Shown here in pieces: positions 16,326-24,349 of a stretch of DNA of 64,000 nt. How positions within the stretch are numbered: position 1 is the first letter of the stretch; each line of letters starts with the position of its first letter. The DNA comes from CAVQXR01 sp046330455. Its GTDB lineage: Bacteria; Actinomycetota; Thermoleophilia; Gaiellales; Gaiellaceae. The position numbers and the translations under genes are program-made. Location: assembly GCA_046330455.1 (NCBI GenBank), contig JAXLSU010000014.1, positions 10,533-74,532 of the forward strand, given 5' to 3'. The notes under the pieces are model-generated. The model saw only the letters and a program-made list of their open reading frames with translations, had not been told where the DNA came from and searched no databases.

Positions 16326-18022
16326 TGGACGAGTCGCAGGCCAACCGCGATCAGGATCGTCAGGAGCCCACGTGGGGGCTCGGGGCCATGCTCGACCCCG
16401 TCTCGTTCGCCGCCGTGCTTCGCGAGGTGTCCGAGGATCTGGCCCGGCATCCGGGTGCGGCGCTCGGGGCCTGGGCACGGTGGACGGGCTCGCTGGCGCT
16501 CGCGGGCACCGCCGTGCTCTCGCGAACGCTCGGTGTGGCCGTGCCCGGACCCGCGCAGCCGGAGGCCGGCGACCGACGCTTCGCCGATCCGACCTGGGAC
16601 GGCAACCCGCTCTACTTCGGGATGCTCCAGGGCTACCTGCTCACGGCCCGGCTCCTGCGTGATCTCGTCGCCGCGTCCGAGCTCGAGCCGCGGCGCAAGG
16701 AGAAGGCCGAGTTCGCGGCGCAGCACCTGATCGACTCGCTCGCGCCGACGAACTTCCTGCCGAGCAACCCGGCGGCGCTGAAGCGCGCGTTCGAGACCGG
16801 TGGAGCGAGCCTCGCTCGTGGGCTGCGCAACTTCCTCGAGGACGTCGCCTCGAACGGTGGCTGGCCGCGCCAGGTCGACACCGATGCGTTCACGGTCGGT
16901 GGGAACCTCGCAGCGACGCCCGGTGAGGTCGTGTACCGGAATCGCCTGATCGAGCTGATCCAGTTCGCGCCGCAGACGGAGACCGTCTTCGAGGTCCCGC
17001 TCCTGCTCAGCCCGCCCTGGATCAACAAGTACTACGTGATGGATCTGGCGCCGGGAAAGAGCTTTGCCGAGTGGGCGATCCGGCACGGGCACACCGTGTT
17101 CGTGATCAGCTACCGCAATCCGGACGAGTCGCTTCGCGACGTCGGCATGGAGGACTACCTGCTCGAGGGCCCCCGTGCCGCGCTCGATGCGATCGCCGAG
17201 ATCACCGGGAGCACGCGAACGAACGTCGTCGGCCTGTGCCTCGGCGGCACGCTCACGGCGATCCTCGCCGCGTACCTGGCCGATCGGGGCGAGGACAGGC
17301 TGTCGTCGCTGACGCTGCTGAACACGCTGCTCGACTTCAGCGAGCCCGGGCCGCTCGGAGCCTTCGTCGATCCCGAGACGGTCGAGCGGCTCGAGAAGCG
17401 CATGGAGCGCCAGGGCTATCTCGGCGCGCGGGAGATGTCGGGGACGTTCAACCTGCTGCGGGCAAACGATCTCATCTGGAGCTACGTCGCGAGCAACTGG
17501 CTCCTGGGTGAGGATCCGCCAGCCTTCGACATCCTCGCCTGGAACCGCGACTCGACACGGATGCCCCGGCGCATGCACTCCGAGTACCTGCGGTCCTGCT
17601 ACCTCGACAATGCGCTCGCCGGAGGGACGATCGAGCTCGCGGGCACGCCGATCCGCCTTCCTTCCGTGATCGCCGACGCCTACATCCTCGCGGCGCGCGA
17701 GGACCACATCGCACCGTGGCGGTCGAGCTACCGATCGACACGGCTGCTCGGCGGTGAGCCGACGTTCGTGCTCACGTCGTCCGGCCACGTCGCCGGCATC
17801 GTCAACCCTCCGGGCCCCAAGCGCAGCCACTGGACGAATCCGGCACCGACCGCAGATCCGGAGGCCTGGCTCGGGGCCGCCGAGGAGCACCCGGGGTCGT
17901 GGTGGGAGCACTGGGTGGCCTGGATCGAGACCCGCTCGGGCGAGCGGCGAGAGCCGCCTCCGCTCGGCAGCGAGCAGCACCCGCCGCTCGCGCCTGCGCC
18001 CGGGACCTACGTGCGCGGCTAA
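16325..18022 (+). CDS. phaC: Class I poly(R)-hydroxyalkanoate synthase (PhaC)
   Basis: A 565-residue synthase, usual class I length. The lipase-like box GLCLGG carries nucleophile Cys305; the other triad residues are Asp460 (REDHIAP) and His488 (SSGHVAGIVNPP). PPWINKYYVMDL and the N-terminal PHA-synthase domain (FADPTWDGNPLYFGMLQGYL) are typical. It polymerises 3-hydroxyacyl-CoA on the surface of PHA granules. The ATG overlaps the phaB stop (TGATG); a GTG one codon earlier is possible. With MaoC and PhaB it forms a complete route from acetyl-CoA or beta-oxidation intermediates to PHA. No phaA thiolase is seen in the window. Confidence 0.95.
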   Translation: MDESQANRDQDRQEPTWGLGAMLDPVSFAAVLREVSEDLARHPGAALGAWARWTGSLALAGTAVLSRTLGVAVPGPAQPEAGDRRFADPTWDGNPLYFGMLQGYLLTARLLRDLVAASELEPRRKEKAEFAAQHLIDSLAPTNFLPSNPAALKRAFETGGASLARGLRNFLEDVASNGGWPRQVDTDAFTVGGNLAATPGEVVYRNRLIELIQFAPQTETVFEVPLLLSPPWINKYYVMDLAPGKSFAEWAIRHGHTVFVISYRNPDESLRDVGMEDYLLEGPRAALDAIAEITGSTRTNVVGLCLGGTLTAILAAYLADRGEDRLSSLTLLNTLLDFSEPGPLGAFVDPETVERLEKRMERQGYLGAREMSGTFNLLRANDLIWSYVASNWLLGEDPPAFDILAWNRDSTRMPRRMHSEYLRSCYLDNALAGGTIELAGTPIRLPSVIADAYILAAREDHIAPWRSSYRSTRLLGGEPTFVLTSSGHVAGIVNPPGPKRSHWTNPAPTADPEAWLGAAEEHPGSWWEHWVAWIETRSGERREPPPLGSEQHPPLAPAPGTYVRG

Positions 18023-18063
18023 ACGCGTCGTCAGCTGTGACTGACCGGGTAGAGGTGTCCTGG

Positions 18064-18092
18064 TTGACATAGTACGAACGTTTGCGTACTAT
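18064..18092 (+). promoter_or_regulatory. Promoter with overlapping palindromic operator upstream of phasin
   Basis: TTGACA (18064-18069) and TACTAT (18087-18092) are separated by exactly 17 bp. ATAGTACG (18069-18076) and CGTACTAT (18085-18092) form a perfect 8-bp inverted repeat filling the spacer and the -10 box. A protein bound there would block RNA polymerase. This is the strongest sigma70-type promoter I see in the window. Confidence 0.85.
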
Positions 18093-18116
18093 AGTTACCA
18101 AACGAAAGGAGCCCAG

Positions 18117-18413
18117 ATGGCAAACCCGACCCCGATCGAGCTCTCGAAGGCCGTGCAGGAGCAGGTCATGACCGCCGTCAAGCAGAGCCAGGATCTGACC
18201 ATCGCCGGCATCGAGCTGTGGGCGAAGAGCGTCGCGCCGCTCGCGAAGGCTCAGCCCCTCCCGTTCGCATCCGAGCTGCCCACCCCGGAGCAGCTGGCGG
18301 CGAACTCGTTCGGCTTCGCCGAGAAGCTTCTCGCCGCGCAGAAGGACTTCGCAGAGCGGGCGATCGCAGCCGCGGCGCCCGTCTACGCGACGACCGCGCC
18401 GGCCTCGAAGTAG
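18117..18413 (+). CDS. Phasin family protein (PHA granule-associated)
   Basis: A 98-residue amphipathic helical protein: VQEQVMTAVKQSQDLTIAG and LAANSFGFAEKLLAAQKDFAER are typical phasin repeats of hydrophobic and charged residues, with a proline-rich middle. Phasins coat PHA granules and control their size and number. AAAGGAG is 6 nt before the ATG. It has its own strong promoter with an overlapping palindrome, which fits the known pattern of phasins repressed until granules form. A long hairpin follows the gene. Confidence 0.88.
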   Translation: MANPTPIELSKAVQEQVMTAVKQSQDLTIAGIELWAKSVAPLAKAQPLPFASELPTPEQLAANSFGFAEKLLAAQKDFAERAIAAAAPVYATTAPASK

Positions 18414-18423
18414 CTGCACGCCT

Positions 18424-18458
18424 CGTCCGGGGCCGGCGTCGACGCCGGCTCCCGGACG
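18424..18458 (+). terminator. Long hairpin terminator after phasin
   Basis: CGTCCGGGGCCGGCGTC pairs with GACGCCGGCTCCCGGACG over 17 bp with one bulged base, 10 bp after the phasin stop. No T-run follows, as is common for terminators in GC-rich actinobacteria. Confidence 0.7.
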
Positions 18459-18473
18459 GCGCGCGGTGAGAGC

Positions 18474-18869
18474 ATGGACGATGCGTGGAGGGCGCAGGTC
18501 GAAGGCCTCGGAGCGTTCATCCGCGGCCAGCGTCAGCTCGCGAACCTCTCGCTGCGCGAGCTTGCGGGCCTGACCAACCTCTCGAACGCGTACCTGAGCC
18601 AGATCGAGCGCGGGCTGCACGAGCCGTCGGTCCGGGTGCTCAGGTCGGTGGCGAGCGCCCTGAACGTCTCGGCGGAGACGCTGCTCACACAGGCAGGGCT
18701 GCTCGACGAGGAGACGGCCGGACGCGAGGACGAGCGGCGAGTCACCTCGACCGAGGAGGCGATCCTCGCCGACCAGGCGCTGAGCGACGCCCAGAAGCAG
18801 GCGTTGCTCTCGGTCTATCGCAGCTTCCTCGCCGACGTCGCGGAGCGCCGGGCTACGCCGCCCGCCTGA
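18474..18869 (+). CDS. XRE-family helix-turn-helix regulator
   Basis: A 131-residue DNA-binding protein. The XRE helix-turn-helix is at about residues 12-65: FIRGQRQLANLSLRELAGLT, then NLSNAYLSQIERGLHEPS. The C-terminal half is helical (AILADQALSDAQKQALLSVY). A gene of this kind next to a phasin suggests a PHA-responsive repressor, functionally like PhaR but of a different family; the palindrome over the phasin promoter would be its target. That link is inferred from position. Its 3' end overlaps the convergent MFS gene by 17 bp. Confidence 0.85.
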   Translation: MDDAWRAQVEGLGAFIRGQRQLANLSLRELAGLTNLSNAYLSQIERGLHEPSVRVLRSVASALNVSAETLLTQAGLLDEETAGREDERRVTSTEEAILADQALSDAQKQALLSVYRSFLADVAERRATPPA

Positions 18870-20064
18870 CCCGCCCGAGGCTTGCCGCGACCAGCGGGAC
18901 GAGTGCGAGCCCGGTGACTGCGGCAGCGACGGCGTAGATCCAGAAGGCGACCGTATAGCCGTCGGTGGCACCGACGATCCAGCCGCCCAGGTAGGTGGAG
19001 GTGACGGCGCCCGCCATCGCGGACGACGCGGCGATCCCCGAGGCGCTGGCTCCCCCCTGGGTGCCGAAGAGCACGGGCGGCTGCGCGTAGAGGGGAGTCA
19101 GGCCGCCCGAGACGCCGAATGCGGCCGCGGCCGCGACGACCGCGGCGACGGCCGGGGACGGCGTCGCCGTGAGGGCGAAGACGACGAGCAGCGTCGGCAG
19201 CGCCAGCGCGGCGGCGCCTACGGCAAGCGGTCGCCCGGTTCGGTCGGCGAGGAGGCCGAGCCCGAACGTCGCGGGGATCCCGGCGAGCGTCATCAGGGCG
19301 GACACGAGGCTGATCTCGGCCGGGCTGAATCCCGCAGACTCGTCGAGGTACGGGGGCACCCACGTGAACACCCCGTAGGCGACGAACAGGCCTCCGAACA
19401 GCGCGAGGAGCAGGAGCCGGAACGGGCGGCTCGCAAACAGGGTGCGCAACGGCGTCGCGGCGGCGGCGACGGCGCGCGAGCCGGGTGACGAGGTCGGGCC
19501 GGACACGAGGTGGACGACCACGGCGCCAAGGAGCACGGTGACGCCGTAGATCCACGACGGCCAGCGCCAGTCCAGCGCATCCGCGAGCAGGCGCGTGGCG
19601 AAGAACGCGATCGTGCTTCCGATCGAGAGGCCGCAGAGGAAGACGCCGACGCCGATGTTCGCCCGTGACGCCGGGAGCTGCGCCGTCACGTACGTGACCC
19701 CGGGCGCGTAGATCAACCCTCCGGCCACGCCGACCGCGGCACGGCAGACGAGGAAGACACCGAGGCTGTCGGTCAACCCGAAGCCGATGCTGGCGATGCC
19801 GCAGAGGACGAGCCCGGAGACGGCGACGGGAATCGGGCCGTACCGGCGGGCGAGCCGTCCCGAGAAGAAGCTCGACACGAGGAAGCCCCCGAGACAGACG
19901 CTCATGAGCGCACCGGCCTGGGAGTGGGTCAGGCCCAGGTCGTCGACGAACGTCGTGATCAGCGGCGGTACCGAGAAGATCACGAGGTACGAGAGGCCGA
20001 CCGCAAGCGCGGCGCCGGAGATCGCGAGCCACGGGAACGGTTGCCGGCCGGCGTCGGCAGTCAC
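18853..20064 (-). CDS. MFS transporter
   Basis: A 403-residue carrier with 12 hydrophobic segments and the major-facilitator loop 2-3 motif in GRLARRYGPIPV and its repeat LLADRTGRPLAV. It starts at GTG, 7 bp after the acoX stop, so it is the last gene of the acetoin dehydrogenase operon. Uptake of acetoin or a related carboxylate, or export, is plausible from context only. The sequence resembles the oxalate/formate and nitrate-type branch of 12-TM carriers, but I cannot assign a substrate. Confidence 0.85.
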   Translation of the reverse strand: MTADAGRQPFPWLAISGAALAVGLSYLVIFSVPPLITTFVDDLGLTHSQAGALMSVCLGGFLVSSFFSGRLARRYGPIPVAVSGLVLCGIASIGFGLTDSLGVFLVCRAAVGVAGGLIYAPGVTYVTAQLPASRANIGVGVFLCGLSIGSTIAFFATRLLADALDWRWPSWIYGVTVLLGAVVVHLVSGPTSSPGSRAVAAAATPLRTLFASRPFRLLLLALFGGLFVAYGVFTWVPPYLDESAGFSPAEISLVSALMTLAGIPATFGLGLLADRTGRPLAVGAAALALPTLLVVFALTATPSPAVAAVVAAAAAFGVSGGLTPLYAQPPVLFGTQGGASASGIAASSAMAGAVTSTYLGGWIVGATDGYTVAFWIYAVAAAVTGLALVPLVAASLGRVRRAA

Positions 20065-20071
20065 GGCCGGC

Positions 20072-21091
20072 TCAGCCCCGGTCTCGCAGCAGGCCGCGGG
20101 CGGCAGCGGCGGTCATCACGGCGTCCACGTCGATCACCGACGGCCCGTCCAGCCCGAGCCCGATCTCGACGGGCCCCGGTGCGGTGAGCTCCAACTCACG
20201 CTCGCCGTCGAGCGCGAGCGAGCCCGCGGGGGCGTCGATCGTCACGCTCTCGCCGGCCGCGAGGCGGGTCGCGGAGCCGATACCAACCGGTGCGACGAGG
20301 CCCGGTGCGAGCGGGACCCGGAGCACGGTCTCCGCCTCGAGGGGTGGGACGAGCCGGAGGTGGAGCCCCCACGGGTCGGCCCGGCCCACTGGGTCGAGCA
20401 GCCCCGCGAGCGCGGACAGCCCGACGCCGCCGGGCTCCCCGAAGGCGACGACGACCTCCGAGATCTCGCCGACCCGCCAGAGCGCGCCCGCGCCGACCCA
20501 CGGCTCCGTGGTCAGCGCCACGTCGACGAGCGCGACGTCGCGCCGGGCTTCCCCCGGCCCGGGCGTGACGACTCGAAGGCACTTGACCCTGCGCACCGCG
20601 AGCGCCCGCTCGACCTGCCCGGTCGCGAGGAGCCCGACCGCGATACCGGCCACCGTGGCCTCGCGGATGGCCGGAAAGGCGTTGTTCGTACCCGTCGACA
20701 GCGGGCAGATCGGGAGCTCGCCGCACGAGCGCGCAACGACCCGGCTCGTCCCGTCGCCACCGAGCACGACGATCGCGGCGACCCTCGCCGCCAGCATGGC
20801 CTCGACCGCCGCCGTCGTGTCGTCCGCCGTTCCCGTCAACCGCAGCTCGAGCAACTCGAGTGCCGGGCGGTCGAGCTCGGGATGGCTGCGCATCGCGCGC
20901 AGCAGGCTCTCGACGAGACCGGACCCGGCCGGCATCATCACCACCCGCTCGACACCGACGGAGCCGAGCCCGACCAGCAGCCGGTACACCATGTGGCCTT
21001 TCTCGGCGTTGTCGAAGACGGACGCGCCCGAGACGAGGCGTCTGATGTCGCGGCCCGAGGCCGGGTTCGCGATGATGCCGACGCTGCTCAG
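20072..21091 (-). CDS. acoX: AcoX-like ATP-NAD kinase family protein
   Basis: About 339 residues. VGIIANPASGRDIRRLVSGA at the N-terminus and VVLGGDGTSRVVARSCGELP with PLSTGTNNAFP in the middle are the GGDGT and nucleotide motifs of the ATP-NAD kinase/diacylglycerol kinase fold, as in AcoX of acetoin clusters. Its exact reaction is not established. No ATG, GTG or TTG lies near the expected N-terminus. The best start is CTG at 21091, overlapping the acoC stop (CTGA), which suggests coupled translation from a rare start codon. Confidence 0.8.
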   Translation of the reverse strand: MSSVGIIANPASGRDIRRLVSGASVFDNAEKGHMVYRLLVGLGSVGVERVVMMPAGSGLVESLLRAMRSHPELDRPALELLELRLTGTADDTTAAVEAMLAARVAAIVVLGGDGTSRVVARSCGELPICPLSTGTNNAFPAIREATVAGIAVGLLATGQVERALAVRRVKCLRVVTPGPGEARRDVALVDVALTTEPWVGAGALWRVGEISEVVVAFGEPGGVGLSALAGLLDPVGRADPWGLHLRLVPPLEAETVLRVPLAPGLVAPVGIGSATRLAAGESVTIDAPAGSLALDGERELELTAPGPVEIGLGLDGPSVIDVDAVMTAAAARGLLRDRG

Positions 21092-22209
21092 GCGCCGAGG
21101 CTTCCGAGGAAGTCGTCGAGCAGCCGGTTCACCTCTCCGGCCGCCTCCAGCTGGGGCTGATGCCCGGCTCCGGCCACGATCTCGATGCGGGCCGATCGGG
21201 GCGCGGCGTCCGCGTGGGCCGGAGGGAGAATCCTGTCGTCGGCACCCCAGATCACGAGGACCGGGATGTCGAGGCCGGCGAGAGCGCCGGTGAGGTCGAT
21301 CGCCTGGCGTCCGTTCGGGAAGCAGGCAGCGGCGATCGCGCCGAGCGCGGCGTCCACCCCGTCCAGGCGCTTCGTCCTCAGCACCTCGTCGGTGAACTGA
21401 CGGGTCACGACGGCCGGATCGGCGAAAAGGCGCTCGAGGACGGGCTTCAGCTCCCGCCGGCTCTCCGCAGCGACGAAGGCCGTGAGGAACTCGCCGTCGA
21501 TCTCGGGGCCGAGCCCGGCAGGCGCGATCAGGGTGAGAGAGGCGACGAGCCCCGGGTGCGACGCCGCCACGGCGATCCCGACGGCGCCCCCGAGGGACTG
21601 CCCGACGAGCTGGGCCTGCTCGATCCCGAGCTCCTCGAGCGCACCGGAGACGGCCCTCGTGAGCTCCTCGAGCGTTCCCCCACCCACGTCCTTCGACGAT
21701 CCGCCGTGACCGGGAAGATCGATCGCGTACACGGAGCGGTTCGGGCCGGCAAGCGCCTCGATGTTGAACAGCCACGCGGAGAGGTCGCCGCCGAACCCGT
21801 GGACGAGGACGATCGAGACCGGCCCGTCACCCTCCCGCGCGTACCGGATCACGCTGCCGTCCACGGTGACGGTCTGCGTCTTCGGTCCCTCGTCCTCCTC
21901 GCCGCCGTCGGGAGCAAAGGTCGCCTGGAACTGCTCGATGAAGGCGTCGATCTCCGCGTCGGGAACCGAGGGCTCCGCGATCACGCCGAGGAGCGCGCCG
22001 ACCGGCAGCACCTCGCCGACCCGGGCCACCCTGCGGCGGAGCACCCCGTCCGCGGGTGCCTCGACGGCGCCGTTGATCTTGTCCGTCTCGACCTCCGCCA
22101 GCTCGTCGCCGACCGAGACCTCGGCGCCCTCTTCGGCCAGCCAGGCGGCCACCGTGCCCTCCTTCATGACGAGGCCGAACTTCGGCATCCCGAGCTTCGT
22201 GATCGTCAT
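21088..22209 (-). CDS. acoC: Acetoin dehydrogenase E2 (AcoC): lipoyl domain plus alpha/beta hydrolase fold
   Basis: A 373-residue two-domain protein. Residues 1-80 are a lipoyl domain with the lipoylated Lys44 in VETDKINGAV. A charged linker (GGEEDEGPKTQ) leads to an alpha/beta-hydrolase domain with GQSLGG (Ser205), Asp324/325 in WGADDRIL and His350 in GAGHQPQLEA. This arrangement is characteristic of AcoC, which moves the acetyl group from acetoin cleavage to CoA. The usual E2 catalytic core and E1/E3-binding domain are absent, as in the family. ATG overlaps the acoB stop (ATGA). Confidence 0.92.
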   Translation of the reverse strand: MTITKLGMPKFGLVMKEGTVAAWLAEEGAEVSVGDELAEVETDKINGAVEAPADGVLRRRVARVGEVLPVGALLGVIAEPSVPDAEIDAFIEQFQATFAPDGGEEDEGPKTQTVTVDGSVIRYAREGDGPVSIVLVHGFGGDLSAWLFNIEALAGPNRSVYAIDLPGHGGSSKDVGGGTLEELTRAVSGALEELGIEQAQLVGQSLGGAVGIAVAASHPGLVASLTLIAPAGLGPEIDGEFLTAFVAAESRRELKPVLERLFADPAVVTRQFTDEVLRTKRLDGVDAALGAIAAACFPNGRQAIDLTGALAGLDIPVLVIWGADDRILPPAHADAAPRSARIEIVAGAGHQPQLEAAGEVNRLLDDFLGSLGA

Positions 22210-23225
22210 GCGGGCGCTCCGGCACCGACCGTTCGTCGCACCGCGGCGGCGACGTGGTCTGGGGAGGGGACGTAGAGATCCTCGAGCGGCGGGCTGAACG
22301 GCACGGGTGTGTGGGGCGCCGTGACCATCTGCGGGGCCGCCCGCAGCGACGAGAAGCGGTTCTGGGAGACGAGGGCGCAGATGTCGGATGCGAGGCTGCA
22401 GCGTGGGTTCGACTCGTCCACGACGACGAGCCGTCCCGTCGTCTCGACGCTCTCGTAGATCGTCTCCTCGTCGAGCGGCGAGGTGGTGCGCGGGTCGATC
22501 AGCTCGCACTCGATCCCGTCGTCGGCGAGCCGTTCTGCGGCTTCGGCGGCCACCTGCACCATTCGCCCGATCGCGACGATCGTGACGTCACCCCCCTCGC
22601 GGACGATGTTCGCCTCCCCGAAGGGGATCGCGTAGAGCTCCTCGGGAACGTCGCCCTCCATCCCGTACAGCACCTTGTTCTCGAGGAAGATCACCGGGTC
22701 GTCCTCGCGAATCGCCCGGACGAGCAGGCCCTTCGCCTCGTACGGGCTCGACGGGATCGCGACCTTCAGCCCGGGGACGTGCGTGAAGATCGGGTAGAGG
22801 CACTCGGAGTGGTGGGCAGCCGCCCGGATCCCCGCCCCGAACGTCGTCCGGACGACGAGGGGAACCTTCGCCTTGCCTCCGAACATGTAGCGGAGCTTCG
22901 CGCCCTGGTTGAAGATCTGGTCGAAGCAGACGCCCATGAAGTCGACGAACATCAGCTCGGCGATCGGGCGCAGGCCCGTCGCGGCGGCGCCGACGGCGGC
23001 CCCGACGAACGCCGACTCCGAGATCGGCGTGTCGAGGATCCGGCCCGGGAACTCCGCCAGGAACCCCTTCGTGGCGCCGAACGGGCCGCCCCAGGCCTCC
23101 TCCTGCCCCTCGCCGCCCGAGCCCCCGAGAACGTCCTCGCCGAAGACGACGACGGTCGGGTCCCGGTGCATCTCCTGGCGCATCGCCTCGCTGATCGCCT
23201 GGAGGAACGTGATCTTGCGGGCCAT
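22206..23225 (-). CDS. acoB: Acetoin dehydrogenase E1 beta subunit (AcoB)
   Basis: A 339-residue E1-beta transketolase-type subunit. ITFLQAISEAMRQEMHRDP opens the pyrimidine-binding domain. GEDVLGGSGGEGQ is typical of acetoin/2-oxoacid dehydrogenase beta chains, and the C-terminal transketolase domain holds IDPRTTSPLDEETI. With AcoA it forms the heterotetramer that cleaves acetoin to acetaldehyde and an acetyl group. GGAGGAAG lies upstream. It is 12 bp after acoA and overlaps acoC by 4 bp. Confidence 0.93.
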   Translation of the reverse strand: MARKITFLQAISEAMRQEMHRDPTVVVFGEDVLGGSGGEGQEEAWGGPFGATKGFLAEFPGRILDTPISESAFVGAAVGAAATGLRPIAELMFVDFMGVCFDQIFNQGAKLRYMFGGKAKVPLVVRTTFGAGIRAAAHHSECLYPIFTHVPGLKVAIPSSPYEAKGLLVRAIREDDPVIFLENKVLYGMEGDVPEELYAIPFGEANIVREGGDVTIVAIGRMVQVAAEAAERLADDGIECELIDPRTTSPLDEETIYESVETTGRLVVVDESNPRCSLASDICALVSQNRFSSLRAAPQMVTAPHTPVPFSPPLEDLYVPSPDHVAAAVRRTVGAGAPA

Positions 23226-23237
23226 CGGACTTCCTCC

Positions 23238-24224
23238 TCAGTACGAGACGTAGACGTCGGTCAGCAGCTCCCCGGCGGGTGGGTGCTCGGCCGCCCGCGC
23301 CTCGCTCACCGCCTCCTCGACGAGCTCTCTCGCCTCCGCATCGATGGCGTCGAGCTCGTCCTGCCCGATCAGCCCGCGCCCGGTGACGCGGGCCGCGAAC
23401 TGGTCGAGGCAGTCCCGTGCCGCCCGGATCTCCTCGACCTCGCCGGGGCGCCGGTACAGCTGTTCGTCGCCCTCCTCGTGCCCGTAGTAACGGTTGACAC
23501 GGCACTCGAGCAGCGACGGCCCGGCGCCCGCCCGGGCGCGGGCGATCGCCTCGCCGGCCGCCTCGTACACGGCGAAGAAGTCGTGGCCGTCCACGACCAC
23601 GCCCGGCAGCCCGAACCCGTCGGCACGCTTCGCGACGTCGGGGCCGCCGAGGTGGTAGGCCGCCGGGGTCGCCTCCGCGTAGCCGTTGTTCTCGACCACG
23701 AACACACACGGGAGGTTCCAGACCGACGAGAGGTTCAGACTCTCGAGGAAGGTGCCCTGGTTCGACCCGCCGTCCCCGACGAAGGCGACTCCCACCTGGC
23801 TCGTCCCGCGCGTCCTGGCGGAGAGCCCGACGCCGCAGACGAGCGGTGGCCCGCCGCCGACGATGCCGTTGGCACCCATCATCCCGCGGTCCATGTCGGC
23901 GATGTGCATGGAGCCGCCCTTGCCGCGGCAGAGCCCGCCCGCCTTGCCGAAGATCTCCTGCATCATCGCCTTGACGTCGCACCCCTTCGCGATCGCGTGG
24001 CCGTGGCCGCGGTGAGTGCTCGCGATGTAGTCGTCGTCGCGCAGGTGCGCGCAGACGCCGGCGGCGATCGCCTCCTCGCCCGCGTACAGGTGGACGAACC
24101 CGGGGATGTCACCCGTCGCGAACTCGATGTGGAGCCGGTCCTCGAACTCCCGGATCGTCCGCATGACCCGGTAGGCGTCGAGCAGGCGCTCCCTCGTCAG
24201 GTCTTCCGTCGCCGACGTCGTCAC
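23238..24224 (-). CDS. acoA: Acetoin dehydrogenase E1 alpha subunit (AcoA)
   Basis: A 328-residue TPP-binding E1-alpha. The TPP/Mg motif runs GDGGSNQGTFLESLN (near residues 150-165), and the family signature HLYAGEEAIAAGV and RGKGGSMHIAD are present. It starts the operon acoA-acoB-acoC-acoX-MFS. GTG 24224 has GAGGAGAGGGG upstream, which excludes the longer frame. No E3 gene is present, so lipoamide dehydrogenase must come from elsewhere. The alternative, branched-chain or pyruvate E1-alpha, is less likely given the AcoC-type E2 and AcoX. Confidence 0.93.
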   Translation of the reverse strand: MTTSATEDLTRERLLDAYRVMRTIREFEDRLHIEFATGDIPGFVHLYAGEEAIAAGVCAHLRDDDYIASTHRGHGHAIAKGCDVKAMMQEIFGKAGGLCRGKGGSMHIADMDRGMMGANGIVGGGPPLVCGVGLSARTRGTSQVGVAFVGDGGSNQGTFLESLNLSSVWNLPCVFVVENNGYAEATPAAYHLGGPDVAKRADGFGLPGVVVDGHDFFAVYEAAGEAIARARAGAGPSLLECRVNRYYGHEEGDEQLYRRPGEVEEIRAARDCLDQFAARVTGRGLIGQDELDAIDAEARELVEEAVSEARAAEHPPAGELLTDVYVSY

Positions 24225-24335
24225 GGCAACCCCTCTCCTCGTGGCCAGCGACCGCAGCATACGATCGCGCGCCGCTTCGTGGCCGGGGGACCGCCCTGAC
24301 CTCCGGTTCATGCCAGCCCGGAGCAGGGGCTCTAG

Positions 24336-24341
24336 TAGGAT
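24336..24341 (+). promoter_or_regulatory. Predicted -10 box, leaderless start of the dehydrogenase at 24350
   Basis: TAGGAT ends exactly 8 nt before the ATG, with no Shine-Dalgarno sequence between. Confidence 0.5.
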
Positions 24342-24349
24342 CCCGCCTC

